A DNA stretch of 64,000 nt from Brumimicrobium salinarum (GTDB lineage Bacteria; Bacteroidota; Bacteroidia; Flavobacteriales_D; Crocinitomicaceae): assembly GCF_002844555.1 (NCBI RefSeq), contig NZ_PJNI01000011.1:1-64000 (forward strand), given 5' to 3'. Numbering within the stretch: position 1 is the first letter of the stretch; the number at the start of each line of letters is the position of its first letter. Below are positions 38,239 to 48,130 of this stretch, piece by piece. Both the position numbers and the translations under genes were made by a program. A model generated the notes under the pieces. The model did not search any database. It worked only from the letters and a program-made list of their open reading frames with translations, and had not been told where the DNA came from.

Positions 38239-39024
38239 ATGTTAAGTTATTCAATTTTCGAAAATAAAAACACATCCAAATGGGTGACATTTGTTCATGG
38301 AGCAGGGGGAAGTAGTTCAATTTGGTTTCGACAAATTCGTGCTTTCAAAGACGACTTTAATATTCTATTAATAGATTTAAGAGGTCATGGAGCAAGTAAA
38401 ACACCTATTAAAAACATAAATAATCAGAAATATACTTTCGAGGTAGTTTCTAATGATGTCTTGGAAGTTTTAAATCACCTTAATATTAAAAAATCACACT
38501 TTATCGGCATTTCTTTAGGAACAATTTTGATTCGTGACCTAGCAGAAAGAAATCCAGAACGGGTAGAGAGTATGGTAATGGGAGGTGCAATACTAAAATT
38601 AAATGTCCGATCGAAATTCCTAATTAAATTTGGAAATGTTTTTAAATCTGTTGTACCCTACATTTTCTTATATAAACTATTTGCTTTTATTATCATGCCC
38701 CGCAAAAACCATAAAGAGTCAAGGTCTTTGTTTGTAAAAGAGGCGAAAAAACTATATCAAAAGGAATTCAAGCGATGGTATAAATTAACAACTGAATTAA
38801 CGCCATTATTGAAACTTTTTAGAATGAAAGACATCAGTATACCCACCTTCTACATTATGGGGGAACAAGATCATTTGTTTTTACCTTCTATAAAAGAGGT
38901 GATTTCTAAACATTTAAGCGCACAATTGCACGTAATAAAAAATTGCGGGCATGTGGTGAATGTTGAACAACCTGTGGAATTCAATCATAAAGTACTTTCA
39001 TTTTTGAAGAAACAAAAAGCTTGA
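38239..39024 (+). CDS. Alpha/beta hydrolase
   Basis: A 261-residue protein from the ATG at 38239 (MLSYSIFENKNT); earlier in-frame ATGs at 38173 and 38206 give extensions with no family support. The oxyanion motif VHGAGGSSSIW, nucleophile elbow FIGISLGTIL (about residue 95), acid in MGEQDHLF and histidine in NCGHVVN form a full catalytic triad. Substrate unknown; the family covers esterases, lactonases and haloalkane enzymes. Confidence 0.88.
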   Translation: MLSYSIFENKNTSKWVTFVHGAGGSSSIWFRQIRAFKDDFNILLIDLRGHGASKTPIKNINNQKYTFEVVSNDVLEVLNHLNIKKSHFIGISLGTILIRDLAERNPERVESMVMGGAILKLNVRSKFLIKFGNVFKSVVPYIFLYKLFAFIIMPRKNHKESRSLFVKEAKKLYQKEFKRWYKLTTELTPLLKLFRMKDISIPTFYIMGEQDHLFLPSIKEVISKHLSAQLHVIKNCGHVVNVEQPVEFNHKVLSFLKKQKA

Positions 39025-39342
39025 TCCCGCTTTATTCACCAATCTTAATCTTTAAATTTATAAACCAGTAATATTCTTGTATTTGATTGTGTTTCATTCA
39101 ATTTTTAAGAACCCCAAATTTGGGTACTAATAATTTTGCAAGATTTTGATTTAATTTTGACCTATTTGTCGTTACAAGCCCCGTGAAATATGCATATATT
39201 CCTTTAGGGCTTGTGCCTAAAATAGATTCAAAATTAAATGCATGAATAATGCGGGTGATGTCACATTTTATTGAATAATTTGTAAATATTATAAATTCAA
39301 ATTGAAAATGCTTTCAATTATCAAAATCTAGTAATTTAGAGT
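39025..39342. repeat. Intergenic region with a nested inverted repeat (39149-39239)
   Basis: ATTTAATTTTGA-CCTATTT (39149-39167) and its near complement AAATAGATTCAAAATTAAAT (39220-39239) flank a second perfect pair, ACAAGCCC (39174-39181) with GGGCTTGT (39207-39214). The whole unit of about 90 bases looks like a MITE or REP-type element. No gene lies inside, and no terminal transposase is present in the window. The remaining bases show nothing further. Confidence 0.55.
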
Positions 39343-41754
39343 TTATTTTTGCTTAACGTACTTCTCTAACCATTGGTCTTGCTCCCACAACAAATGCAGA
39401 ATACTTTCTTTGGCTTTGTAACCGTGACTTTCTTTGGGCAAAACAACTAATCTCACTGTTGCTCCCAAGCCTTTTAGCGCATTAAAATAACGCTCACTTT
39501 GCATAGGGTAAGTTCCAGAGTTGTTGTCTGCTTCTCCGTGAATAAGCAATAATGGCTGGTTCATTTTATCGGCATTCATAAACGGCGACATGGTGTTGTA
39601 AACATCTGGCGCCTCCCAGTAATTTCTTTCTTCACTTTGGAATCCGAAAGGCGTTAATGTTCTGTTGTAAGCTCCACTTCGTGCAATTCCTGCTGCAAAT
39701 AAATCAGAATGCGTAAGTAAGTTGGCCACCATAAAGGCTCCATAAGAGTGTCCTCCAACAGCTACTCTTTCTCTGTCGATATATCCCATTTCGTCTACTG
39801 CGTCAATTGCCGCTTTTCCATTCGCAACCAATTGTTTTACATAAGTATCGTTAGGTTCTTCATCGCCTTCTCCAACAATTGGAAATGCAGCATTATCTAA
39901 GACAGCATAGCCTTTGGTTACCCAATAAATCATAGAACCATAATAAGGGAAAGTGAATTTATTTGGGTTTTGTGTATTTTGTCCTGCACTTGCAGAATTT
40001 TTATATTCTCTTGGATAAGCCCAAATGATTAATGGAACTTTCTCCTTCTTCTCTTTGTCGTATCCTACAGGTAAATATAAAGTTCCAGACAAATCTAAAC
40101 CATCATCTCGTTTATAGTTGATGACTTCTTTGTGCACATTCTGAATACTTTTAAATGGATTTTCAAAGAATGTAATCTGGTTTAATTTATTTCCTTTCGT
40201 TTTTCTGAAAAAGTAATTCGGATATTCAGTAGGTGATTCAATTCGAACCAGCAAACGATTATTTGTCGGATCAAAATCTCTCAAATTTTCCACTTTATCT
40301 GTGTATTTTGATTGATAAATGCGCTTTGTTTTTAAGTTGGATAAATTTAATTCATCTAAAAACGGAAATTGACCTTCTTCGGAGTGTCCAGCACCTAAAA
40401 GATATGCTTTGTTGTCTTTTAATGCCAAAACACTACGACTCATCTCATTTCTTTTCATTACAAAACTTCCAGGATCGCTGTAGGCGTCTTGGTAACTTCT
40501 GTCGTTGATTACCTTTGCTTCTTGGTTATTGTCAGAAGGATTAAAAAGGTATGTTTTTGTATTTCTTGTGTTCCACCAGTAGTCGCTAGCAATTGCAACA
40601 TTGTCATTTGCCCAACGAATTCCACCCATTCGATTAATTGTCTTTAGCAGGCTTCTTCCTTCTCCATCAAACGGAGCTTCTACTTCAAAAGTTTCATCTC
40701 TAAATGGTACTTCATTTTCTGGATCTCCGCCATCTAATGCTTTTGTATAAATCAAGGAGGAAGGCTTGTCATTTCTCCATGAAAAATTTCTTTTTCCTGT
40801 TCTCACGGCCATAAATCCTTGTGGTAAATCTTCAATTAATGGAACTTCAAGCACGGTTTTTACTTCTTTTCCTTCTTTCGTATAAATTGTTGTTTTCGAT
40901 GGGAATCGGTAATACGGTACGAGGTATGAAAATGGTCTTTCAACGGTTTCAATCATTACATAGTTTCCATCTGGAGAAAATGAAACAGTTGTGTAAATAT
41001 CATCATTCAACCATTTTTTACTGCTTCCGTCAAGATTTACTACGTAAAGTTCTGTGCGGGCCAATTGTTCAAAGTTGTGTTCATCACTTTTGTTACTCAA
41101 TAAATCTTGATAAGTTCTGTTTTGTGCTTTTTTTCCGTCATTTACAGAAATTGTTGGACCAGAAGGAATCGCAGTTTTAGTATTGATCAATGCTTCTTTT
41201 TGCGAAGAAACTTTCTTCACTAGAATTGAATTTCCGTCGGCAAACCAGTTAATTGCATCACCAATATTTGCATTGATGTTGGCATCTGTTAGTTTTCTTA
41301 CTTTCGCTGATTCAACATCCAAAAACCATAGTTCAACCCCATTTTCTGTAGTATGCGTAAATGCAATTTTTGATTGATCAGGAGACCAACTAAAATTTGT
41401 GAGTCGAGGATTTTCAGGCAATCCTTCTACTTGAATCCTTTTGGTATTTTTTGATTTTAGATGTTTAAGTTCTATGTTGTTGAAATAACTTACACGGCTT
41501 CCAATGTTTGTTTTTGGGTCAATTCTTAATCCTCCTAAGCGCAATTCTTCTTGAGAAAGCTCCTCAATTGAACCGTAAGCATTTCTAGAAACTAAAATCA
41601 TGTGATTTTTTGCTTCGTCCATAAACACACTTGGAGCCCGACTTACATCAACTAAATCTAAAATTTCTTGTGATGGTTTTTGATAAGTTAAGCCTTCTTG
41701 GGCGTGAACGCTATAAAATGAAAGGACTACCAATAAAAATGAAAATATTCTCAT
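39343..41754 (-). CDS. S9 family (S9D, glutamyl endopeptidase-like) secreted peptidase
   Basis: An 803-residue exported serine peptidase: signal peptide at 1-18, a beta-propeller region to about 540 with WSPDQSKIAFT-type blades, then the alpha/beta hydrolase domain. The catalytic serine lies in GGHSYGAFM (near 668), the aspartate in HGEADNN (near 742) and the histidine in KESHGY (near 776). The domain arrangement and SGAYNRTLTPFGFQSE match the S9D group, whose plant member is the chloroplast glutamyl endopeptidase. It likely digests peptides in the periplasm. There is no T9SS sorting domain. Confidence 0.92.
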   Translation of the reverse strand: MRIFSFLLVVLSFYSVHAQEGLTYQKPSQEILDLVDVSRAPSVFMDEAKNHMILVSRNAYGSIEELSQEELRLGGLRIDPKTNIGSRVSYFNNIELKHLKSKNTKRIQVEGLPENPRLTNFSWSPDQSKIAFTHTTENGVELWFLDVESAKVRKLTDANINANIGDAINWFADGNSILVKKVSSQKEALINTKTAIPSGPTISVNDGKKAQNRTYQDLLSNKSDEHNFEQLARTELYVVNLDGSSKKWLNDDIYTTVSFSPDGNYVMIETVERPFSYLVPYYRFPSKTTIYTKEGKEVKTVLEVPLIEDLPQGFMAVRTGKRNFSWRNDKPSSLIYTKALDGGDPENEVPFRDETFEVEAPFDGEGRSLLKTINRMGGIRWANDNVAIASDYWWNTRNTKTYLFNPSDNNQEAKVINDRSYQDAYSDPGSFVMKRNEMSRSVLALKDNKAYLLGAGHSEEGQFPFLDELNLSNLKTKRIYQSKYTDKVENLRDFDPTNNRLLVRIESPTEYPNYFFRKTKGNKLNQITFFENPFKSIQNVHKEVINYKRDDGLDLSGTLYLPVGYDKEKKEKVPLIIWAYPREYKNSASAGQNTQNPNKFTFPYYGSMIYWVTKGYAVLDNAAFPIVGEGDEEPNDTYVKQLVANGKAAIDAVDEMGYIDRERVAVGGHSYGAFMVANLLTHSDLFAAGIARSGAYNRTLTPFGFQSEERNYWEAPDVYNTMSPFMNADKMNQPLLLIHGEADNNSGTYPMQSERYFNALKGLGATVRLVVLPKESHGYKAKESILHLLWEQDQWLEKYVKQK

Positions 41755-41834
41755 GATGTTGATTTATTAATTTGTGAAATGTTTATTGTGCTTCTAAAGT
41801 AACGAATGTTAATTGATAAATGGCTTTTTTTGAA

Positions 41835-42941
41835 TTATAAACTCTCAGTTCCCTTCATCCCTTCAAAAACCGCAATAGCAATTTCCTCCGCATCTTTTAT
41901 CATGTCTTTGCCTATCCAGGATGTCATTTTGAAACCAATTCCTGCGGCAATGGCTTGACCAACAAATGGAACCCATTTAGAAGCGGTTTTTGTGGCAATT
42001 GATGAACCAACGCGCTTGAGTAAAATCATAATGGCTTCTTTTCCGCCATATCGTGAGGTATATTGAAGGATTTTTGAAGCAATAAACTTTGTGGTTTTCT
42101 TATCCAAATACTGTAAATTGAATTCCTGATGTTCTTCGTCAAGGCCGTAAATGGTTTTTACTTCTTTCGACATTTTTACCATTAACGCAATGTCTAAACT
42201 GATGTCGACTCCAGGTACAGGGTTCAATCCGTTTGCGGCAGCTAGGGCAGAATGACGCATAACAGTTTTCTCGGCAATTTTCTTTTTTTCTTCTAAAATA
42301 CGCTGACTCGTTATGTTGATATCAGCTATGAATCGTTCTTTTTTAAAGTCATTTAGAGAAAAAAAAATATCTTCAAGCAGCTGACTTAAATCAAATAAAT
42401 TAGGGTGGTCTGCCGAGGTAAGATAAATTCCATTGACATCAATTGACCCCAAATTTTCCTTAAGGTTGTTAAGAATTGTTTCTTGTGTTTCCTCTGGCGT
42501 AATTCCTCTTTTTAAAGCTCTTTCTATCGAGAAGTCAATTTTTGTTCGCACGATAAAAACAGGCATTTCTATTTTAACCAATTCTTTAATTAAGAATAAA
42601 TCATCTTCAAAAAATCGATCGGCTGTGACTAGAATAACGCAGTCAAAAGACTTGATTTTAAAGGTTTCGATATATTCTTCCTTTGGAAAAGAAGTGGTTG
42701 AACATCCAGGAAGATCGTAAAATAAAAGTCCGTTGCTTTCAAAAGGTGTATTAACATCTTGAGTTGTTTCAATTTCACCTACTTCAGCAATTTCTTCTCC
42801 AGCAATAGTATTGATCAAAGAAGATTTTCCTGTACCACTTCGGCCAATAATTCCACATTTGATCTTCGCATTTTTATATTGTTCTAAGTCTTCTTCAAAC
42901 TTTTTTAAAATGTTCGTTTTATCTGAGTTTTTAGGATTCAT
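41835..42941 (-). CDS. GTPase with C-terminal DUF697-like domain
   Basis: A 368-residue protein. The G domain at about 28-205 has G1 GRSGTGKS (33-40), G3 YDLPG and G4 RTKID; no coiled coil follows. The C-terminal 150 residues (HSALAAANGLNPVPGVDISLDIALM in part) are the DUF697/YcjF-like helical domain, with several hydrophobic stretches (about 315-345) that could touch a membrane. Family roles are poorly known; links to membrane stress are suspected. Next upstream on the same strand is a CBS/CNNM-type protein. Confidence 0.85.
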   Translation of the reverse strand: MNPKNSDKTNILKKFEEDLEQYKNAKIKCGIIGRSGTGKSSLINTIAGEEIAEVGEIETTQDVNTPFESNGLLFYDLPGCSTTSFPKEEYIETFKIKSFDCVILVTADRFFEDDLFLIKELVKIEMPVFIVRTKIDFSIERALKRGITPEETQETILNNLKENLGSIDVNGIYLTSADHPNLFDLSQLLEDIFFSLNDFKKERFIADINITSQRILEEKKKIAEKTVMRHSALAAANGLNPVPGVDISLDIALMVKMSKEVKTIYGLDEEHQEFNLQYLDKKTTKFIASKILQYTSRYGGKEAIMILLKRVGSSIATKTASKWVPFVGQAIAAGIGFKMTSWIGKDMIKDAEEIAIAVFEGMKGTESL

Positions 42942-43005
42942 ATCTAAAGATAAGGATGTTAATTGAAACTATTCATTAAGAAAGATAAAATTTATCAGTT
43001 TTAAG

Positions 43006-44130
43006 CTAATTTTCTAATCGCTCATCGTCTTCCTCATTCTTATCTTTGAGGGAGGTTATGTCACTTGGCGCATCCAAATGTTCCAGGTCAATAATGAACT
43101 TGTATTTTGTTTGGCGTCTTTTCCATCTTTCGCGCGCATATTTTTGCATATCTGTTACCGTGTCTTTTTCGTCTAAAATTTCCAAACCAAGTAGCGTCTC
43201 AATAATGTCTTCCAAAGAAACGATACCATCAACACCACCATATTCATCTACAATTAAAGCGATATGCTCTTGATTTTCTAGCAACTGCTCCCATAAATTT
43301 AAAAGAACTGTTTGGTTTGGGATGGTTAAAATTTTATGTTTTAAATCTTTTAATGTAAGCTCCTTTTGACCTTCGGCTAAATTTTCAAAAACCTCTTGAC
43401 GTAATACGTATCCAGTGATGTTTTCAACATCGTTGTCATAAATAGGGATACGTGAAAACCTTAAAAACTCTTTATTTTCTAAAAACTCTTGAAGCTTGAG
43501 ATTTTCATCAGCTGAGGCTACAACTACTCTAGGCGTCATTATCTCTCTAACACGCACATTTTTAAGTCGTAATATGTTTTGTAAAATTTTATTTTCTTTA
43601 TTCGTAAAAAGTCCCTCATCGGCTCCTATACTTGCAAGAGCAGCGATTTCTTCACGGCTTGTTGTATTTTCATTGGCATTCTTAGATAAAAGTTTGGTAA
43701 CTAGTGCTGACAATATTACAAAGGGATAAGTTAAAAATATGGTAACGCGAATAATAGAATAAACAGGTTTCGTTAATTTCCTCCAATATCGCGCGCCCAA
43801 GGTTTTAGGAATAATCTCAGTTACAAACAAAATTAGAAAAGTTAAAACAGCAGAAACTACTCCAAAAGAGGCTTCACCAAAAACCTTTACTGCTTGTGCA
43901 CCAACTCCTGCAGCTCCTATTGTGTGGGCAATTGTATTAAGTGTTAAAATTGCTGAAAGTGGTTTGTCTATATTGACTTTTAATTTCATGAAAGCACCTG
44001 CCCAAGTTTTACCTTCATCTTGTTTTACAATTAAATATGCTTGTGGAATTGAAAGTAAAACCGATTCCATAATTGAACATAAAAAGGAAACAAAAAGCGC
44101 AAGAAATAGGTAGATAAATAATGTAATCAT
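43006..44130 (-). CDS. Hemolysin/CorC-type membrane protein with CNNM and CBS domains
   Basis: A 374-residue protein. The CNNM (DUF21) membrane domain spans about 1-150 (SILTLNTIAHTIGAAGVGAQA then EIIPKTLGARYW), followed by a tandem CBS pair (about 190-320: REIMTPRVVV, then VDEYGGVDGIVSLEDIIETLLG). The usual C-terminal CorC/HlyC domain is missing; the protein ends soon after the CBS pair in a charged tail. Relatives are proposed Mg2+/cation transporters gated by nucleotides. It is divergent from the ABC1/UbiB gene. Confidence 0.88.
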   Translation of the reverse strand: MITLFIYLFLALFVSFLCSIMESVLLSIPQAYLIVKQDEGKTWAGAFMKLKVNIDKPLSAILTLNTIAHTIGAAGVGAQAVKVFGEASFGVVSAVLTFLILFVTEIIPKTLGARYWRKLTKPVYSIIRVTIFLTYPFVILSALVTKLLSKNANENTTSREEIAALASIGADEGLFTNKENKILQNILRLKNVRVREIMTPRVVVASADENLKLQEFLENKEFLRFSRIPIYDNDVENITGYVLRQEVFENLAEGQKELTLKDLKHKILTIPNQTVLLNLWEQLLENQEHIALIVDEYGGVDGIVSLEDIIETLLGLEILDEKDTVTDMQKYARERWKRRQTKYKFIIDLEHLDAPSDITSLKDKNEEDDERLEN

Positions 44131-44307
44131 TATGTCTGTTTTAATTTTTTTGGTTTTAATTAACTATTGTAAACCGCAATCAAAAATACTAAAAGTTTCA
44201 GGAATCAAAATTCAATTCAAGATGCTTTATGTTAAAAAAGACTTGTAAAGTTTCTTAAATAAATTAAATCTTTACGCTTTTTTTGTAGTTTTCATAAAAA
44301 AATCAAA

Positions 44308-45963
44308 ATGGGAATTCTGCCAGAGCAATACGATAAATATATTCGTTTCTTTAAATTCATGCTTAAATATTGGAATAGCGACGTGTTTTCCTTTCCGGAT
44401 GGAGAAATTTTAAGCGCAGAAAAAGAAGAGGCCCTAAAAGAATTCGATCATTCACCAGAAGAACTCACAGAAGATTTGAAGAAAATGGGACCAACTTATG
44501 TCAAGTTGGGTCAATTGCTTTCAACACGTCCTGATTTACTTCCTTCACATTTTATGGATGCTTTAGCGACTTTACAAGATGATGTAGATGCGGTTGATTA
44601 TAAAGTAATAGAGGATGTTTTTAAGGAAGAAATAGGTAAAGAAATTTCTAAAGTTTTTACTTTTTTTGATCCAAAACCGCTTGCAAGTGCGTCAATAGGT
44701 CAGGTGCATAAAGCTGTTTTACATTCCGGAGAAACAGTAGCAGTAAAGATTCAACGTCCTGGAATTCGAAAAAGATTTATAGAAGATTTGGATACATTAA
44801 TGGAGATTTCTGAAAAAGTTGAGGAATTTAGTGAGGTCGCCAGGAGTTATAGTTTTCACAACGTTATAGAAGAGTTGCGGTATATTTTATTAAAAGAATT
44901 AGACTATACGTTAGAAGCTCAAAACCTTACGACGTTAAAAAAGAATATGCGAACGTTTAAAAAACTTTATGTTCCTGCTGCATTTCCCGATATCTGTTCG
45001 TCTCGTGTTTTAACCATGGAGTATGTTGATGGCGTAAAAATCACTGAAGTTTCTAAACCTAATCACGCTAAAATTGAATTTGAGCCGTTGGTTGATGAGT
45101 TGATTAAGAGTTATTTAACACAAATTGTTATTGATGGTTTTGCCCATGCAGATCCTCATCCTGGAAATGTTTATTTTACCAATAATCATAAGATTGCTTT
45201 GATGGATTTGGGAATGGTAGTAAAATTCAATGACCAAATGAAGGAAAATATTTTAAAGCTCATGATTGGGTTGAGTAACTATGATGGTGATCGTGTTTCT
45301 TCAGTTTTGCTTTCAATGAGCGTTTACGATGAAAAAAGTGTAGATATACAAACGTTTAAAAAAGAGATTAACCGTAAAATTCAAGATAGTAGAAATCAAA
45401 AGGCGAAAGATCTGAATACAGGTCGAATATTGATAGATGTCAACCAATTAGCTGCAAAGCAAGGCGTGAAAATTCCTGTTGATTTGAATATTTTAGGAAA
45501 AATCCTATTGAATATGGATCAAATTGTGGCTACATTGACACCGGAATATGACATGCAAGAGACTGTAAAATCCTACGCTCATCATTTAATGCAAAAACGA
45601 ATTAAGTCCTCATTAAATCAAGAGTACCTTATGGAATTATTGATGGAAATGAGAGGTTTAGCTAAGGATCTTCCGTTTCGAATAAATAAGTTTAGTGAGA
45701 ATTTAGCTGAAAATCGGTTGAAAATAAAAGTGGACGCCATTGATCAAGATCGTTTTACAGATGCCTTTCAAAAAGTGGCCAATCGTATAACCGCAGGAAT
45801 TATTGTAGCCGCTCTAATTATTGGTGCTGCTATGCTAGTAAATATTCCAAGTGAATGGACTGTTTTTGGTTATCCAACTTTTGCTTTTATCCTTTTCGTT
45901 TTTGCCGCTTTGATTGGCTTTTATTTGGTTTACCAAATATTGTTTAAAGACGAAAATAAGTAA
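44308..45963 (+). CDS. ABC1/UbiB (AarF) family protein kinase-like protein
   Basis: A 551-residue protein with the atypical kinase core of the UbiB family: YVKLGQLLSTRPDL (KxGQ loop, near 65), ASIGQVHKA (alanine-rich loop), AVKIQRPG (ATP-binding lysine), and FAHADPHPGN (near 280, metal-binding). Two hydrophobic helices close the C-terminus (about 490-545), which anchor it to the membrane. It supports quinone or isoprenoid-lipid synthesis in bacteria; in this phylum menaquinone would be the likely product, by inference. Confidence 0.92.
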   Translation: MGILPEQYDKYIRFFKFMLKYWNSDVFSFPDGEILSAEKEEALKEFDHSPEELTEDLKKMGPTYVKLGQLLSTRPDLLPSHFMDALATLQDDVDAVDYKVIEDVFKEEIGKEISKVFTFFDPKPLASASIGQVHKAVLHSGETVAVKIQRPGIRKRFIEDLDTLMEISEKVEEFSEVARSYSFHNVIEELRYILLKELDYTLEAQNLTTLKKNMRTFKKLYVPAAFPDICSSRVLTMEYVDGVKITEVSKPNHAKIEFEPLVDELIKSYLTQIVIDGFAHADPHPGNVYFTNNHKIALMDLGMVVKFNDQMKENILKLMIGLSNYDGDRVSSVLLSMSVYDEKSVDIQTFKKEINRKIQDSRNQKAKDLNTGRILIDVNQLAAKQGVKIPVDLNILGKILLNMDQIVATLTPEYDMQETVKSYAHHLMQKRIKSSLNQEYLMELLMEMRGLAKDLPFRINKFSENLAENRLKIKVDAIDQDRFTDAFQKVANRITAGIIVAALIIGAAMLVNIPSEWTVFGYPTFAFILFVFAALIGFYLVYQILFKDENK

Positions 45964-46372
45964 GTGAAATTTTAAATGTTTATACAATACTTTACCAGTA
46001 AATATATCTAAGCCGTCAATCATGTGGATAAACGGTTAATTGACAAGATCCTTCGCAAATTTCAATTTCCAACCAGTTCAAAAGAAAAATCCCCTCTCAA
46101 TTGCTTCCCACCCCAAAATCGTCATCCTGATCAAATTTAAAAATTAAGATTTTCAAATTTGGAAGGGTTTTGTCAGGTAAAAGAGAATACTTTTTTCATC
46201 TGGTTTATTAAACTACTGTTAAATTTTCTGGTAAGCATTAAGTTTTAAACTGTTTAATGATATTTGAAGTTTTGAAATGATTGACTTTTTCACTAATTAT
46301 AATTTGATTGATAATGAGATAAGCTGTTTTTATGTAAATATCTCTATCCCACGTTATTCATGTGTTTAATAA
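45964..46372. other. Gene-free stretch after the ABC1/UbiB gene
   Basis: About 409 bases between convergent genes. CAAATTTAAAA and TTTTCAAATTTG (about 46133-46163) form a loose hairpin. No coding frame, no clear terminator with a T-run and no repeat shared with elsewhere in the window was seen. Confidence 0.45.
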
Positions 46373-47491
46373 TTAATAAGCACTTTTCGATATATTTACT
46401 TCTTGTTTTGGTTTTATTACAATTTCAAACTTTAAAACGCCTAAAATTTGTTCCTCAAGTGTAAGCACCTCAACCTTCCATTTACCAGGATGTGTGTTTT
46501 CTTTATATGTGTATCCTCGATATCCTTTATTTCTTCCTCCTATGATTTCATATTGGATTTCATCTGTTTTGAGCCATTTTTCGTTGTTATTGTCAAATTT
46601 AAACCATCGGTGAAGTATTGGTTTGCGAATTTCAGTGGGTGCAAAAATAGTTGTGAATACATAAACGGGGTCGTTCTTTTGTAATGTGATTATTTCGTTG
46701 TAGTCACGCCAAAAAGTTGACCAATGATTTTTTTCGTAACTCACCTCGAATCCATTCTTTGTTTTCTGTACATTGTGTGCGACAATTCCCTCTTTTAACG
46801 CCAAAGGAACGGGGGGAATTAGATTTGTGAAATAAAAAGTGTTAATGATAAAATATATCACTGCTATTAATGAAAATGTTTTGCTTAGCTTTATCTATTC
46901 TCGTGTGCTCGGACTTTTAAAATAGATCCATGTTATTAGTGACAACGTAAGCACTAAACTAATTATTCCTGAAAGTATAAACACCGCAGTATTCATTTCT
47001 TTAATGATAACTGGTATCATAAAAGTGAAAAAAGTAAAACTAACAAAAAAGTAAAGTGAAAATTGCAGGTATTTATTGGAGATTTTCTTTTTCAAAAATT
47101 CATTGGCGAGCAGTAAGATAACGAGAATGATAAAAAATGAAATTGTTTTGGAAATAGAAACGCTACGTGAGAAATAAATGACGTATGCGCTCGATAAACC
47201 TCCAAAGAAAAACTGAATGGCTAACGGCAAATAAATTTGATAACGCTCAAAGAATGTCTCTTTCCATTTTTGATCATCTGCGAGATTATACAAGTATAAA
47301 GCGCATGTTAATGCTGTAATATGAAAACTTAAAACTGTTAAGTCATACACACGGTCAATTCGACCTAAAGTGAGCGAATCAAATATAAAGCCACCAACAA
47401 AAAATAAGATTAAAACCGTCTTTTCATTGTTTTTAATAAACTTTCTGAACTTACTGTTCTTAAATTGTGTTATGGTTTTATTTGTTCCCAC
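46373..47491 (-). pseudogene. DUF2914 membrane protein interrupted by an in-frame TAG
   Basis: Two frames in the same phase, 46895-47491 and 46373-46894, are separated only by the TAG codon at 46897-46895 (...STRE-stop-IKLSKTFSLIAVIYF...). The N-terminal 198 residues carry about six membrane segments (KTVLILFFVGGFIFDSL, FFIILVILLLA, VFILSGIISLVLTL), the read-through region completes another, and the end is a DUF2914 domain (ILHRWFKFD, GRNKGYRGYTYKE, PGKWKVEVLTLEEQILG). Full DUF2914 proteins have this exact plan and about this length (372 residues here). The stop may be a true nonsense change, a sequence error, or read through. Function unknown. Confidence 0.8.
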
Positions 47492-47503
47492 CTGTCATTT
47501 AAT

Positions 47504-48130
47504 TTATAGCGTGATGACCATAAGTAATCCAATCATATTTATACTACCAATCAATTGTTTATTTGAAGTGTTAAAGTTTTGGTTTCCATTGGGCTGAAAA
47601 AAAGTAAAGTCTTGTTGTAAGGCATAATTCAATCCAATTTGATACGTACGGTTAATTTTATAGGTTAATCCAATGCCTAATTGAGCGCCCATATTCCATC
47701 CTGAATAAACATTTTTTATTGTGGAGCTTTCCAGTTGAAATCTGTCTTTCAAAATGTTTTGAGCATAAATCCCAATATTCGGAACAACGCTGAAATGATC
47801 CGTTATTGTATAGTCTAATATGATTGATATTGGTAGTTTTAATGTAATTCGTTCATGAAAAAAATAATCTTTAGCCTTAAATCCGTTTCCAGATATTCGA
47901 TTTATCCCTATTCCTGTTGCTAAACCTAAACGATAGGTGATTCGATATTTTAAAAATAAGTCAGTGTTATTAATATTGACATTGTAATTTGGATCAAGTT
48001 TATTGTTTACAGTTCCAAATCCAAAGTTGCCATGAGCAAGAATGTTAAAGTCATACGATTTAATCTGCGCGCTTGTTGGCAATGATACAATGAAAATTAA
48101 AATGGCGAATAAGAAACGAAATGGTTTCAT
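47504..48130 (-). CDS. Outer membrane beta-barrel protein (PorT-like)
   Basis: A 208-residue protein with a signal peptide (MKPFRFLFAILIFIVSLPTSAQ) and barrel-like strands (FLKYRITYRLGLATGIGINRIS in parts, HFSVVPNIGIYAQN, GIGLTYKINRTYQIGLNYAL). It starts directly after the stop codon of the deaminase gene and ends 12 bases before the DUF2914 gene, so the three genes form one operon. A specific role is not known. Confidence 0.8.
   Translation of the reverse strand: MKPFRFLFAILIFIVSLPTSAQIKSYDFNILAHGNFGFGTVNNKLDPNYNVNINNTDLFLKYRITYRLGLATGIGINRISGNGFKAKDYFFHERITLKLPISIILDYTITDHFSVVPNIGIYAQNILKDRFQLESSTIKNVYSGWNMGAQLGIGLTYKINRTYQIGLNYALQQDFTFFQPNGNQNFNTSNKQLIGSINMIGLLMVITL

Noticed and set aside
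39149-39239. Insertion sequence
   Set aside because: No transposase frame and no long terminal repeat pair; only short nested arms, so it was kept as a repeat.
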